Below are positions 52,687-63,097 of a DNA stretch of 64,000 bases, one piece after another. This DNA is from Meloidogyne chitwoodi (taxonomy: Eukaryota > Nematoda > Chromadorea > Rhabditida > Meloidogynidae), in assembly GCA_015183035.1 (NCBI GenBank), contig JACZZP010000014.1, forward strand, positions 372,001-436,000, given 5' to 3'. A program made the position numbers and the translations under genes. Positions within the stretch are counted from its first letter, which is position 1; each line of letters opens with the position of its first letter. Under the pieces are notes generated by a model. It did not search any database, was not told the DNA's origin, and saw nothing but the letters and a program-made list of their open reading frames with translations.

Positions 52687-53546
52687 ACTTCCCCCTCCAT
52701 GGCCTGAAACACTCTCAAAAATTTCCACAGAAGATTTAGTCGAATATGCTTCTGGAGAAGGAATAGATTTAAGTAATTATACAACTATTGAAAAGTTTAA
52801 ATGTGCAAAAGAAAAATTAAAAATTAATTATCTTATTGTACGTGCTGGACGTTCAAATGGACTTATTGATAATAATGCTGTTTTAAATATTAATAATGCT
52901 CAGAACGCAGGAATTAATTTTATAAATATTTATATCTGGCCTTGTGTTAATCCAAAAATAGAAAAAGTTGGAACTAGCTGTGGAAATCCGAGGCAAAAAA
53001 AATTTTTTTTATTATTATTATTTTTAAAGGGAGAATATTTATAAATTTTGTATATTTTTTTGTTTTATTTATTTAAATTAATTTTTAAGAAAGTCAGTCA
53101 CAGATGTTCTCACTGAATTAAAAAATAATAATGATTATTTTGGAAGAGTTTGGATAGATGTTGAAGATTATGAAGGTAAAGTAGGTCATCCTTAGCATAA
53201 AGATAAATCAAAGAATATAAAATTTATTGAAGTAAATAAATATAATTTAAATAAAATTATTATTTTATTTTAAGGAAATGATTGATACTTTAAAAGAAAA
53301 AAATTTACTTTATGGTATTTATTCAAGTAAAAATTCTGTAAAGAAATTACTGGAAATACCAAAAAATTTAATAATATTCCAATATGGTATGCACATTATG
53401 ATAATGAAAATAATTTTAATGATTATTATAATGGTTATTCATTTGGTGGTTGGGATACTCCAACAATTAAACAATATGAAGAAGCTGAAAATTCAGAAAA
53501 AAATAAAATTTGTGAATTAAATGCTGATTATAATTGGAAGCCTTAA
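52687..53546 (+). pseudogene. Broken LYS-type (GH25) lysozyme gene
   Basis: Invertebrate LYS lysozymes of the GH25-like fold hydrolyse bacterial cell walls and serve in digestion and immunity. The remaining sequence follows the family closely: GIDLSNYTTIEKFKCAKEKL, YLIVRAGRSNG, DNNAVLNINNAQNAGINF, VWIDVEDYEG, EMIDTLKEKNLLYGIYSSKNS, then EITGN, IPIWYAHYDNENNFNDYYNG, FGGWDTPTIKQYEEAE and a final NADYNWKP before TAA. Two lesions interrupt it. TAG at 53193-53195 stands where the family usually has Trp. A one-base frameshift lies near 53333-53340, between YSSKNS and EITGN. One intron also uses a GC donor (52993-52994). The first exon lacks its own signal peptide unless fused to the upstream Cys-rich module. 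It is best called a recent pseudogene, since the rest is well preserved; assembly error at either site cannot be excluded. Confidence 0.7.
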
Positions 53547-53868
53547 AAATAATAAAAAAAATAATAATAAAGATTTTTTTTATTGTCCAATTAATTTTAA
53601 AATAAAAATAAAAACTTTTAAAAATATTAATTTTTTCTATTATATTTTTTATAATTTAAATAAATTAAAACAAATAATAGGCATAGATTTTCAAACGATC
53701 ATCTTCTAAATCATTGGATGAATAAGTCAATTATTTTTAAGTTTGGAAGGGTTTGTGTTATTTTTTTATAATAAAATTTTAAATTAAACATTAAATAAAA
53801 AGAAATATTTAAATACCCATTTTTTAATAATTAAAAAATAAAATAAAATAAACTTTTAATTAATTTAA
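53547..53868. other. AT-rich spacer downstream of the lysozyme remnant
   Basis: Downstream sequence of the lysozyme remnant. It is low-complexity, Asn/Lys-coding in one frame by chance, with no conserved feature. Confidence 0.4.
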
Positions 53869-54073
53869 TTAATTAATATTTTCTTTTTCTTCTGGTGGTA
53901 ATTGAACGTGTTTTCTTATCCTTTTTCTTTTTAATCTATCCTCATGGTTATTTGAAGATATTTTATTATTTAAATTAAATTGTTCTTTTTCTTTTATTTC
54001 TCTTGTTTCTTCGTTGTCTCTTTCCTCATTTTCTGTCTTTTCTTCTTCTTCTTCAGAATTTTTATTATACCAT
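53869..54073 (-). pseudogene. Orphan acidic/basic C-terminal exon, unrecognised
   Basis: A minus-strand exon-like segment begins after a good acceptor (CATTTTTAG at about 54074-54082) and ends at TAA 53869-53871. It reads WYNKNSEEEEEKTENEE, then later EDRLKRKRIRKHVQLPPEEK. This charged composition is typical of the C-terminal tail of a nuclear or nucleolar protein. No upstream exon was found between it and the divergent BBS9 start at 54358. It may be the tail of a missed gene, or a leftover of one. Confidence 0.3.
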
Positions 54074-54357
54074 CTAAAAATGTTTTTTTTATTATGTTTT
54101 TTATTTTTAAAATTCAGAATTTTTTTATAATATATAATTTTTAAAAGAGAAAATGTCTCTAAATTGAAAAGAAATTTTTAGAAAAAATAAAATAAATAAA
54201 AATAAAAATTTTATTTAAAAAATATACTCCTTTTATGATTTTTTGTGTTTCCAATAGCAACAAAGTAAGTAAATAAATATATTGAAAAATAGTTTTTAAG
54301 ACATTTTAATTATTAAAATATATTTCTTAAAAAATATTTTTAAAAAAATTGTTTTAA

Positions 54358-57300
54358 ATGTCACTATTTCAATTTCAAGAATGGTTCACTGCTAAACAAG
54401 AAAATTCTTTTTCCCTTGTTGTAGCTAAATTAATTGGGGAAAGAGGTTTTTCTTTAAATATTTAATTTTAAAAATTATTATTTAAAAATATATATTTATA
54501 AAATAATTAAATTGAATTATTTTTATTTATAATAATTGAGGAAAATATTATTATTATAATTTTACAAAATAATCTCTTTGAAAAAATAATATTTTAAACT
54601 TAAAGTTAAAAAAATTTAAAATTTGTCGATTTAATTAATTTTAAAAATAATTTTAAATTAATAATTATTTGAAAAGTTTTTTCAGATCAAATAATTGTTG
54701 GTTCTCTTGATGGAATACTTTCAAGTTATTAATTAAAAAATAATTATTTTATTTATTTTTAAAAGTATTTGACCCAGGAAGAGATCCTGACCATAGAAAT
54801 GAAATGGGTGGACTAGTTTCTATTAAAATTGGCCATCCAATTTTACAATTATCTACAGGCTATTTTTTACCTTCTTCTTATGGAAATGAAACAATTATTA
54901 TTGTTACTTTAACTCCTTCTAATTTATTTTATTTTAAATTAAATCAAAGTAATTTAATTTAATTTAATTTAATTTAATTTAATTTAATTTAATTTAATTT
55001 AATTTAATTTAATTTAATTTAATTTAATTTAATTTAATTTAATTTAATTTAATTTAATTTAATTTAATTTAATTTAATTTAATTTAATTTAATTTAATTT
55101 AATTTAATTTAATTTAATTTAATTTAATTTAATTTAATTTAATTTAATTTAATTTAATTTAATTTAATTTAATTTAATTTAATTTTTAATTTAATTTAAT
55201 TTAATTTAATTTAATTTAATTTAATTTAATTTAATTTAATTTAATTTAATTTAATTTAATTTAATTTAATTTAATTTAATTTAATTTAATTTAATTTAAT
55301 TTAATTTAATTTAATTTAATTTAATTTAATTTAATTTAATTTAATTTAATTTAATTTAATTTAATTTAATTTAATTTAATTTAATTTAATTTAATTTAAT
55401 TTAATTTAATTTAATTTAATTTAATTTAATTTAATTTAATTTAATTTAATTTAATTTAATTTAATTTAATTTAATTTAATTTAATTTAATTTAATTTAAT
55501 TTAATTTAATTTAATTTAATTTAATTTAATTTAATTTAATTTAATTTAATTTAATTTAATTTAATTTAATTTAATTTAATTTAATTTAATTTAATTTAAT
55601 TTAATTTAATTTAATTTAATTTAATTTAATTTAATTTAATTTAATTTAATTTAATTTAATTTAATTTAATTTAATTTAATTTAATTTAATTTAATTTAAT
55701 TTAATTTAATTTAATTTAATTTAATTTAATTTAATTTAATTTAATTTAATTTAATTTAATTTAATTTAATTTAATTTAATTTAATTTAATTTAATTTAAT
55801 TTAATTTAATTTAATTTAATTTAATTTAATTTAATTTAATTTAATTTAATTTAATTTAATTTAATTTAATTTAATTTAATTTAATTTAATTTAATTTAAT
55901 TTAATTTAATTTAATTTAATTTAATTTAATTTAATTTAATTTAATTTAATTTAATTTAATTTAATTTAATTTAATTTAATTTAATTTAATTTAATTTAAT
56001 TTAATTTAATTAATTAAAATTAATTAAAAAGTACAAGATTCATATGAATGTGAACAAATATTTGTACATAAAATTCCCGGTCCTCCAGCTTTTAATTTTT
56101 GTCAAGGTATTTTTGTTATTAAATTATTTAACAATTAATTATTTTAAAAAGGTTATTTTGGTAAAAGCCTTATTGAACAAATTTGTGTTCAATCTCTACA
56201 AGGAGGCCTTTTACTTTATGAGGCAGAAAATAGAATTCTACAACGCTCAATTTTAGATATTTTACATCCCGGTCCTTTGGGTTATTCTTCTATTACTGAA
56301 TCTTTGTAAAACTAATTTTTAAATTATTTTAAAAAATATTTTAAAGATTAATAACTTCTGGTGGTTATTTAAGATCTGTTCGTTATAATACTTTAATAGC
56401 TACTGGAACAAAACAAATAAATGTATTTATTTATTTAAATTAATTAAAATATACCTTTCCCTTAGATTGATTGGTCATTACCTTTGGGTGATTGGGCTAT
56501 TAAAATGATTATTCTTTTTGGTGATATTTCTTCTTCTAGACCCTCTTCTAGTAATGCTATAATTCAAAAACAATCATTTTCCCCTTTAATTATTATTTTA
56601 TGTAAAAGAATTATTTATTGTATTACACATAATGGAAGTTTAAAATATTCTATTAGATTACAAACTGTAGCTCTTTCATTACATATTTTACCACAAAGAG
56701 GTTTTTTAATTAATTTTTAAAATAATTTATTTAAAAGGACAAAGTTTAGAAGAAAATAAAATAAAACAAACATTTTTACCTATTCCAATTATTATTGGAA
56801 CAATTGGAAAAACTTTATTATTTTATTCTGATACTAAATTAATTTGGAATGTTCAATTACCTTTTGCTCCACAAATTATTGAAACTTGTACATTTAGGTT
56901 TTTTTTGAAGATCCAAAAAATATATTTCTTTAAAATTCAACAATTGTATAATTTTTGAATTTTCATCCAATTATTTTTTAGAATAATCTGATCGGAATAT
57001 TTTACCTATCTTTTGATTAATAAAAAATAATTATTTTAATTTACTAAACGGTCAAAAACTCCTGTTATATTCTCTAAATTGTCACCTTTAATACATAAAT
57101 TATATTATAAAATTAAAAAACAAAAATTAATTTAAAGTGATTCACTTCGTTCAATGATTGTTTTATTATCTGAAGATTCTAATAATTTAATTATTGGCTA
57201 TTTAGGCACAGAACCTTCCCTTTTTAGAATTCCAGCATCAGAATCAAGATTTATTAATTTTGAAGAAAAGAAAAAAGAATTAAGAGAATATGAAAAAATT

Positions 57301-59666
57301 ATTTTTTTAAGTGGAAGAGAAAATAATAAAAAGAAAGAAGAGAAAACATTAAATGAATTATTTAATATTAAAATTAATATTGATAAAAATTCTTGTGCAT
57401 TTAATTATTTAATTAATGATGGAATTAAATCAGCAACTTTGCAAATTATTTTTAATAATAATAATGAAGAAGAAAATAAAATATTTAATGGAGAAATTAT
57501 ATTAAATACTGATTTATATTGTCCACAAGGAAATCAACAAAAATTAAGAGAAATTGAAAAATGTTAAGTATAATAATTTAATTTATATAAAATATTTATA
57601 ATAATATTTAATGATTATGTTGGCATATAAGCCCTTTTTATTTAGAGCACATTTAGTGAGAATCAGTCTTAGGAAACCAGATATTATTAGGAATGTTTAT
57701 AAAGTTCTTTAGGCTTGTCTAGGTATTGACATATACTTAAAGATGTTCAAAAGTATTTGTTTATAATTTTACAAAATTTATTAAAAGATCATATAATTAA
57801 TTAAATTCAATTGAGCTCTCTATAATGAGAAAAATGTGTAATTAAATTATGAGAATAATACTAGGTGGATAATTATTTGCTAGGAAAATTAATTTAGTAT
57901 AATTGATAGATATGAAATTGTTTTCTTTTACACTTATATTCTCTCTTACAGTAATTAATAAAATTAAAATAAAATAATTTTTATTTAATTTTTTAGCTTA
58001 TTCTTTTTCACTTTTTTGTAATGAAAAAGTTGTTTATAATACTCAATTACAACTTTTATTTATTAATGAAGGTAATAATTAATTGGAAATATTAATTTAA
58101 ATAATATTAATATAGTTGAATATCATTTTATTGAAATTTCCATTCCTTTACCATTAATATGCCGTGAAATGCCTGCCCAAAAACAAGCAATATTTAAACT
58201 TTCTATAGATTCTACTTTACCAACATTAGATATTGATATTTTATTTCCAGAATTTTTAAAAAATAAAAAAGATGATGATAATGAGGATGAAATTGATAAA
58301 GTAATTTAAATATTTAAAATTAATTATAATTTAAAAGGAGATTATGTTCAAAAACAATTCAAATAACACAGAAAATAAAAGAACATCAATTGCTTTACAA
58401 CCATTTTTTGGTGAATCTAATACTTGTGTTTCTTTATTTACTTCAACAAAAACAAGTAAATCTTATTAAATTAAAAAAATTTTTTCAATTTTTTAATTTT
58501 TAAAAGATCGTTATAGAATTCAATCAGACAGTACAGACTTTGTAAATGTTATATTTTCTATTTTAATTGATAGAATTCAAAAAAATCAACCAGAAGCACG
58601 TCTTCATTATCCTGTACCAATGCATTTATGTTTAACAGAAATATCTAAACAAATAAAGGTATAGAAATTTGTGGTAATCCTGAAGAATTTGAGTCCCGAA
58701 AAATGATTTTTTGAAGGAGCAGCCTCGATAATCACCTAAAAATAAACTTGGTCCCTCCTTTAGTTTTTCAGTTTTCAAAAGCCTATATTTTCTCATATTT
58801 ATTTCTTTAAGTTGAATTTAGTACCATTCGATTTAGATTTATGAGAAGAATTGAATGGTATTTCTTCCAAATATTAAAAAAAATTTGAGATGAAGATCCT
58901 TCAGAATTACCACAAATTTGTTTTTTAAATATATGTAGAGGGGACATTCTTTAAATTATTTAAATTAATTTAATTTTGAGGCAGAGGAAGAATGTACAAA
59001 TTTAGAAAAACAAGCTAATCGTTTATGTACTCAAATGCGTCAAGTTGAGACTGTTTTCCTTAGTAAATTAAAATCTTCTTCTCAAAATGAAATAATTGAA
59101 AATAATGAAAGAATGCCAATAGAATTACTTGTTGAATATAGCCATAAGTAAAAAAACTTTAAAAAATTTTTTTAATTTTTAGTGAATTAATAAAAACATT
59201 GGATCAACTTAATTTACTTAATGAAGGCCAATTAAGCATTAAAAAGAGGAAATCACTCTCTTGTCTTTTAAATTTAATGAATTCAACGTTAAAATTAAAT
59301 GGAATACAATTGCCTTTTGATGGGCGAATTGTAGAAGGAAATGATCAGGTTTTGATTTTTTTTAATTAATTTAATTTTTTTAAGAGTTTAAGTGAACAAC
59401 TTTCTCAACTTTTAAATTCACCAAAAGATTTAAATAAAAAATTAAATGTTGCAGAAATTGGACGTCTTTTAACAAATTTTTGTGAAAGAAATGAAGGAAA
59501 TTTAGGAGGAATTGTTGAGGAAGAAGAAGAAGAAGAAAATGAATATTTTAAAAAAGAGGAAGAAAAAGAATTAGATAATGCTATTACTAAATCTGAAGCT
59601 TTTATGGAATTTGTAGAATTAGAGACTGGGTCATTACCACAAGCTAGGAAATTAAATGATTTATAA
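54358..59666 (+). CDS. BBS9: BBS9/PTHB1, BBSome subunit
   Basis: BBS9 is a core subunit of the BBSome, which carries membrane proteins in and out of cilia; in nematodes cilia exist only on sensory neurons. About fifteen exons give roughly 800 residues. The N-terminus (MSLFQFQEWFTAKQEN) and the first propeller strands (QIIVGSLDGILSSFDPGRD, HPILQLSTGYF) match PTHB1. Further diagnostic stretches are CEQIFVHKIPGPPAFNFCQG, QSLQGGLLLYEAENRILQ, DWSLPLGDWAIKMIILFGD, LIIILCKRIIYCITHNGSL, WNVQLPFAPQIIETC, and GYLGTEPSLFRIPASESR. The C-terminal half (IEISIPLPLICREMPA, RLHYPVPMHLCLTEISKQIK, LTNFCERNEGNLGG) completes the protein before an acidic tail ending RKLNDL. No frame break was found. One intron (54949-56031) is almost wholly AATTT repeat. 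Confidence 0.88.
54951..56011. repeat. About 1.06 kb of (AATTT)n in a BBS9 intron
   Basis: Some 210 head-to-tail copies of the pentanucleotide AATTT fill nearly the whole 1,083-bp intron. Only one clear irregularity is visible (extra T bases near 55182-55188), so the array is extraordinarily pure. The flanking splice signals (CAAA followed by GTAATT, and TTAAAAAG) are intact and the exons join in frame (NQ-IQDSYECEQ), so the array is spliced out. Confidence 0.97.
58665..58920. mobile_element. Foldback element in a BBS9 intron (MITE-like)
   Basis: AAATTTGTGGTAATcCTGAAG at the left end (from 58666) is matched in inverted orientation by CTTCAGAATTACCACAAATTT at the right end (to 58919), with a single mismatch. 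The 255-bp unit is more GC-rich than the intron around it and contains no coding frame. It lies entirely between the exons encoding EISKQIK and AEEECTN. Target duplication is not clear. Confidence 0.6.
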
Positions 59667-59799
59667 AAATAATTTTAAAAGAATTTGTTAAAGATAATTT
59701 TTTTAAAAACAAATAAAAAAGCCTAGTTTTTGACTGATAAAATGTTTTAAAAATACAACTCTTTATTAAAAATAATAATCAAAAAAAAACCTCTTTTAA

Positions 59800-60532
59800 C
59801 TAACATTCATCTTCAAAATCATCTCTTTCATTATTATATAATTTGACATGTTTTTTCATTTTTGAATCCCTTGCCCAGCCAATTTGGTCAGATTGTGTTC
59901 TAGTCACTAAAAATGCAGTATCGGTAACTAATTCAACTCCAATACGGATGTGACCCTGTTCAACAAATTGACTAGCTTTTTGGACCTAAAAAGAAATTTA
60001 AAGAATTAAAAAAATTTATTTAAATTATAAACCGTTGGTGCCATGTCTGCTTTGTATATTACAACAGGTAAACGCCTTCTACAAAAAGAGGAAGCTGTAA
60101 CACTTTCACAACGTTCCAAAGTGTCTGCTGTTTCAATAATACCCATATCATATAATTTTCCAAGTAAACGACGAGCAAATATTAATTTATTTGGATTTTT
60201 TTCATCCAAATCTCGAATACGTTTAGCCATTTCTCTGACCTAAAAAATAATTATAATTAACGATTGAGTTTGAGATTAAAACATCTTTTTTCTTAACTTA
60301 CTACTATATTTATTTTCAATTATTTAAAGATTATTTTGAGAAACAAAAAAAATATTTTAAATAAAATAACCTCTCTAGATAATTTATTGTAAATTGTGTA
60401 GTGCTCTCTCTTCTCAACATGATATCTTCTCATTATTTTATTTTCATGTAAACTATTATCCACTTCAGGCCAATGAATAAAATCAACTTTTTTTAAAAGT
60501 TTCTTCTCATGATATTTTAATTTTCGAACCAT
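59800..60532 (-). CDS. IMP3: IMP3, U3 snoRNP protein
   Basis: IMP3 helps U3 snoRNA pair with pre-rRNA during small-subunit ribosome assembly in the nucleolus. Three exons (60371-60532, 60033-60239, 59800-59985) join in frame to 184 residues, which is the length of human IMP3. It opens [21 protein letters not shown], then [20 protein letters not shown]. The S4 RNA-binding domain contains [31 protein letters not shown] and [10 protein letters not shown]. The end [14 protein letters not shown] is the family's conserved tail. A TTTTTTTTAG about 15 bp before the ATG could be the spliced-leader acceptor. The downstream end faces the 3' end of BBS9, with 133 bp between. Confidence 0.93.
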
Positions 60533-61309
60533 TTTCCTTTATTTTTCTAAAAAAAATTAAAAATAAATAAATAATTTTAAGAAATTATATGGAAAAAACC
60601 AATGAAACAAAAAAAAATAAATTTAAAAAATTATTTTACAAAGCATGAAAAAAAATTATTTTAGATGGCGCTTATTTAGGTGAAACAATTAAAATAAAAC
60701 ATTTTTTTAAAAAAGTAGAAATATTTGAATACAGTAAAAATCTTTTTTTTTAATTATTTTGGGTAATTTTTATTAGTTAGGTTTGGATTTCTCATTTAAA
60801 ATAATTTAAAGGAACATAACTTATTGAAAAATCAGTAATTTGTGTCTGATAAATTGTTATTTTCCCTTAGAGATCGAAATTTTTTAAAAATCATTATCTG
60901 GATTTAATTTATTGACCTGGACAAGATCTTGATTCCAAAAATTCAAAAAAAAAATGAATTTATCTAGACTCTGAAAGAGTCCAGGCCTTGGTCCAGATAC
61001 AAGCCAATCTCTAAACTAGTAATTTTTTCAAATTAAAGATTATTTAGATGTCTTTTTGTTATTTCGGTTTACCATTGTTTTTTAAAATAATTTTAGCAGG
61101 GTAAAATCAGATTTTAATTTAATTAAAAATACCAAAAAATAAAACTTTGCCCTGTTAGCAGCCAGGAACAAATTTGACGGGAAAAGGAACTTAAGATAAA
61201 TAAAAAAAATTTTATCAAAAAGTTATGAACCTATTTTTCAAAATTATTTGAAATCAAACCATCTTTTCTTATTACAAAAAGGAAAACCAATAAAACTATT
61301 TTCTTTTCT
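60533..61309. other. Intergenic region between IMP3 and the HAPSTR1-like gene
   Basis: No exon was found. A mildly GC-richer patch at about 60900-61005 repeats the words tccag, ctggac and cagatac and may be transposon debris. A tiny foldback of 58 bp at 61097-61154 begins CAGGGTAAA, ends TTTGCCCTG and is flanked by TTAG on both sides (61093-61096 and 61155-61158), a possible four-base target duplication. Confidence 0.45.
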
Positions 61310-62267
61310 CTATAAACGTTTGAAACGTTTTGACACAAAATCAAATGATCCATTGCATGGAGAACCTCCTCCAGTAGTAGAAGAGTGGCGTTTTCTATGG
61401 CGATGCACTTGATGTTGAAGAAAGTTTCCAAGACCAATATTTCGATGTAGAGAAGATGCAGTGGAAGGGGGATTGGTACTATTAGCCAATGGATCAAGCA
61501 CCTTCAATAAAAATAAAATTTGAAAGAAAACATTTCAATGAAAAAACCTCTTGAAAAAGAAAGACGGCCTGCTGATTTCCACCCGATGGATGTTCAACCG
61601 AAGGATTTGTACCTGTTCCAATGTTTAATTGTTCTCCTCCACGTTGCTGTTTAGCGCCAAAGGCAGCAGTTGGCAGTAAATCATATTTTGATAATAAAGC
61701 AATAATATCAGCAACATCAATCTAAATTAATAATTTTATTAAAACCTTAATTAAAAAAGAAATAAAACTTTATTCTTGTAACGACACATTGCAGAAATTT
61801 CTCGAGAAAGTGCTAAACGTCCCTTCAAAAAACCGCGATCAAAAGAACGCTTTTTAATTTCCAATCCGTGCTAAAAAATATTATTATTAATTGCAAAGAA
61901 AAAATAGTAAAGCGATGGAACAATTACAGAAAATATCAAAGTTTGAATGGAATTGATTATCCAGGGCACCTAATCATCCCATTGATTTAAATAAATTTCC
62001 CCGATTATTAAATTATATCACAGAATAGTATTAAAAGTTAAAAACTTTGTAAAGCTGAGTCGTAGAAGCGGCAGCTGATTGGAGTGTTCTCCAATTAGAA
62101 TTTCGATAAAGATGAGTAACTAAACATAATTTTAACATAAAAAACTTTTATCAAAAAATTTTGTTTTTGTCAAAACCTGAGGTAGCACAGGTCTCAAATT
62201 CATTCCAAAATCCATCATCTGAAGAATCCTCATCTGGCAATGATTCATTTCGATTGCTTTCTGACAT
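61310..62267 (-). CDS. HAPSTR1-like protein (C16orf72 family, DUF4588)
   Basis: HAPSTR1 is a conserved stress-response regulator known to work with the ubiquitin ligase HUWE1. Five exons give about 210 residues. The N-terminus is acidic (MSESNRNESLPDEDSSDDGF) and followed by FWNEFETC. The conserved core is LYRNSNWRTLQSAAASTTQLYK, then KKRSFDRGFLKGRL and KIDVADIIALLSKYDLLP, which lines up with the human core (LWVPFQNAATAVTNLYK, RRSFDIG-like helix, REDLISFLCG). The C-terminal tail is low-complexity with a basic end (KRFKRL) that resembles the family's nuclear-localisation tail. Start at ATG 62265-62267, stop TAG at 61310-61312. The identification rests on the core of about 60 residues. Confidence 0.72.
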
Positions 62268-62387
62268 TTATTAATTTTGTAAATATTTCGAAGATTTTTT
62301 TATTTTACTTTAAAAGTACATATTTTTAACCCTTAAAATTGGTATAAATAATTACAATTTTTTATGGAAAACTAGAAAAGAAAGGGA
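62268..62387. other. Upstream region of the HAPSTR1-like gene
   Basis: Short AT-rich stretch between the HAPSTR1-like start codon and the foldback transposon; presumably the proximal promoter. No specific site was recognised. Confidence 0.35.
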
Positions 62388-62396
62388 TAAAAAGAG

Positions 62397-63088
62397 GGGA
62401 CACGCCCGATTAGTCGCCGGCCGACTTGTCGCGACCGACTTGTCGCGACTCATTAGTCGCCGGCCGATTAGTCGCGAGGCCGATTAGTCGCCGACCGACT
62501 CGCCGCGACTGCCTATATTTATGCAAACTTAATTCTACCAACAAAAACATTATATATTTTTAAATAAAAACTTTTATTCAATAGGGTGGGCCACTTTGTT
62601 GAAACTAAACACTTGCTATAGTTAAAAATTTTTTAAAACTCTAAGTGTGGTAGTCAGTAGAGACCGGAAAAATCACCTTGCAGGATCCTGTTAATGGATT
62701 AGGTTTTGAAATTTTATTGGACAGGATTCAACAGGGCTAATCCTGTAAATCATAAAAATAACAGGATTTTAGCACAAGATTCTGTAAAATCTTGGTCAGG
62801 ATCCAGTCCTGTTCGTAAACTAGTAGTCAGTCACTTTTCAAAACTAAACAAGGATTTATATACATGTTGTAAAAATATAGAATGAATTACAAAGATAAAA
62901 AAATTTAAGAATATTTACATTTAGTAGTTTCTATAATGGAATGAGAAAAAATTAAAAAAAATTTAAAAATAGGCAGTCGCGGCGAGTCGGCCGGCGACTA
63001 ATCGGCCTCGCGACTAATCGGCCGGCGACTAATGAGTCGCGACAAGTCGGTCGCGACAAGTCGGCCGGCGACTAGTCGGGCTGTACCC
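62397..63088. mobile_element. 692-bp foldback transposon with long GC-rich inverted ends (Mutator-like)
   Basis: The two ends are inverted copies of about 120 bp (62397-62516 and 62972-63088), nearly identical and built from repeats of CGGCCGACTTGTCGCGAC and GATTAGTCGCCGGCC. They are strikingly GC-rich in an AT genome. The nine-base word TAAAAAGAG flanks both sides (62388-62396 and 63089-63097), a target-site duplication. A 9-bp duplication together with inverted ends longer than 100 bp is the pattern of Mutator-like elements. The middle is AT-rich, without a transposase frame, and carries another short insertion. It is non-autonomous. Confidence 0.8.
62658..62822. mobile_element. 165-bp element nested inside the foldback transposon
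   Basis: The eight-base word GTAGTCAG occurs directly before and after this segment (62650-62657 and 62823-62830). The segment starts TAGAGACCGG and ends GTAAACTA, so the outermost bases are TAG and CTA. An 8-bp duplication with such ends fits a short hAT-type non-autonomous element. The inside repeats the words CAGGATCCTG, CAGGATT and AATCCTGT in both orientations. Removing it restores a continuous host-element sequence, TCAGTCACTTTT. Confidence 0.6.
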
Positions 63089-63097
63089 TAAAAAGAG

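Noticed and set aside
53178..53197. Reading the in-frame TAG of the lysozyme as part of a spliced-out intron (GTAAAG...CTTAG)
   Set aside because: The intron would be only 20 bp, too short to splice, and the joined frame runs straight into a TAA.
53278..53520. Single continuous frame through the lysozyme 3' part
   Set aside because: After about residue 25 this frame turns into low-complexity Ile/Met sequence, while another frame carries the conserved WYAHYD and GGWDTP motifs; the frame change is a lesion.
54951..56011. CRISPR-like or telomeric array
   Set aside because: The unit is a 5-bp simple repeat without spacers, internal to an intron, and unlike nematode telomere repeats.
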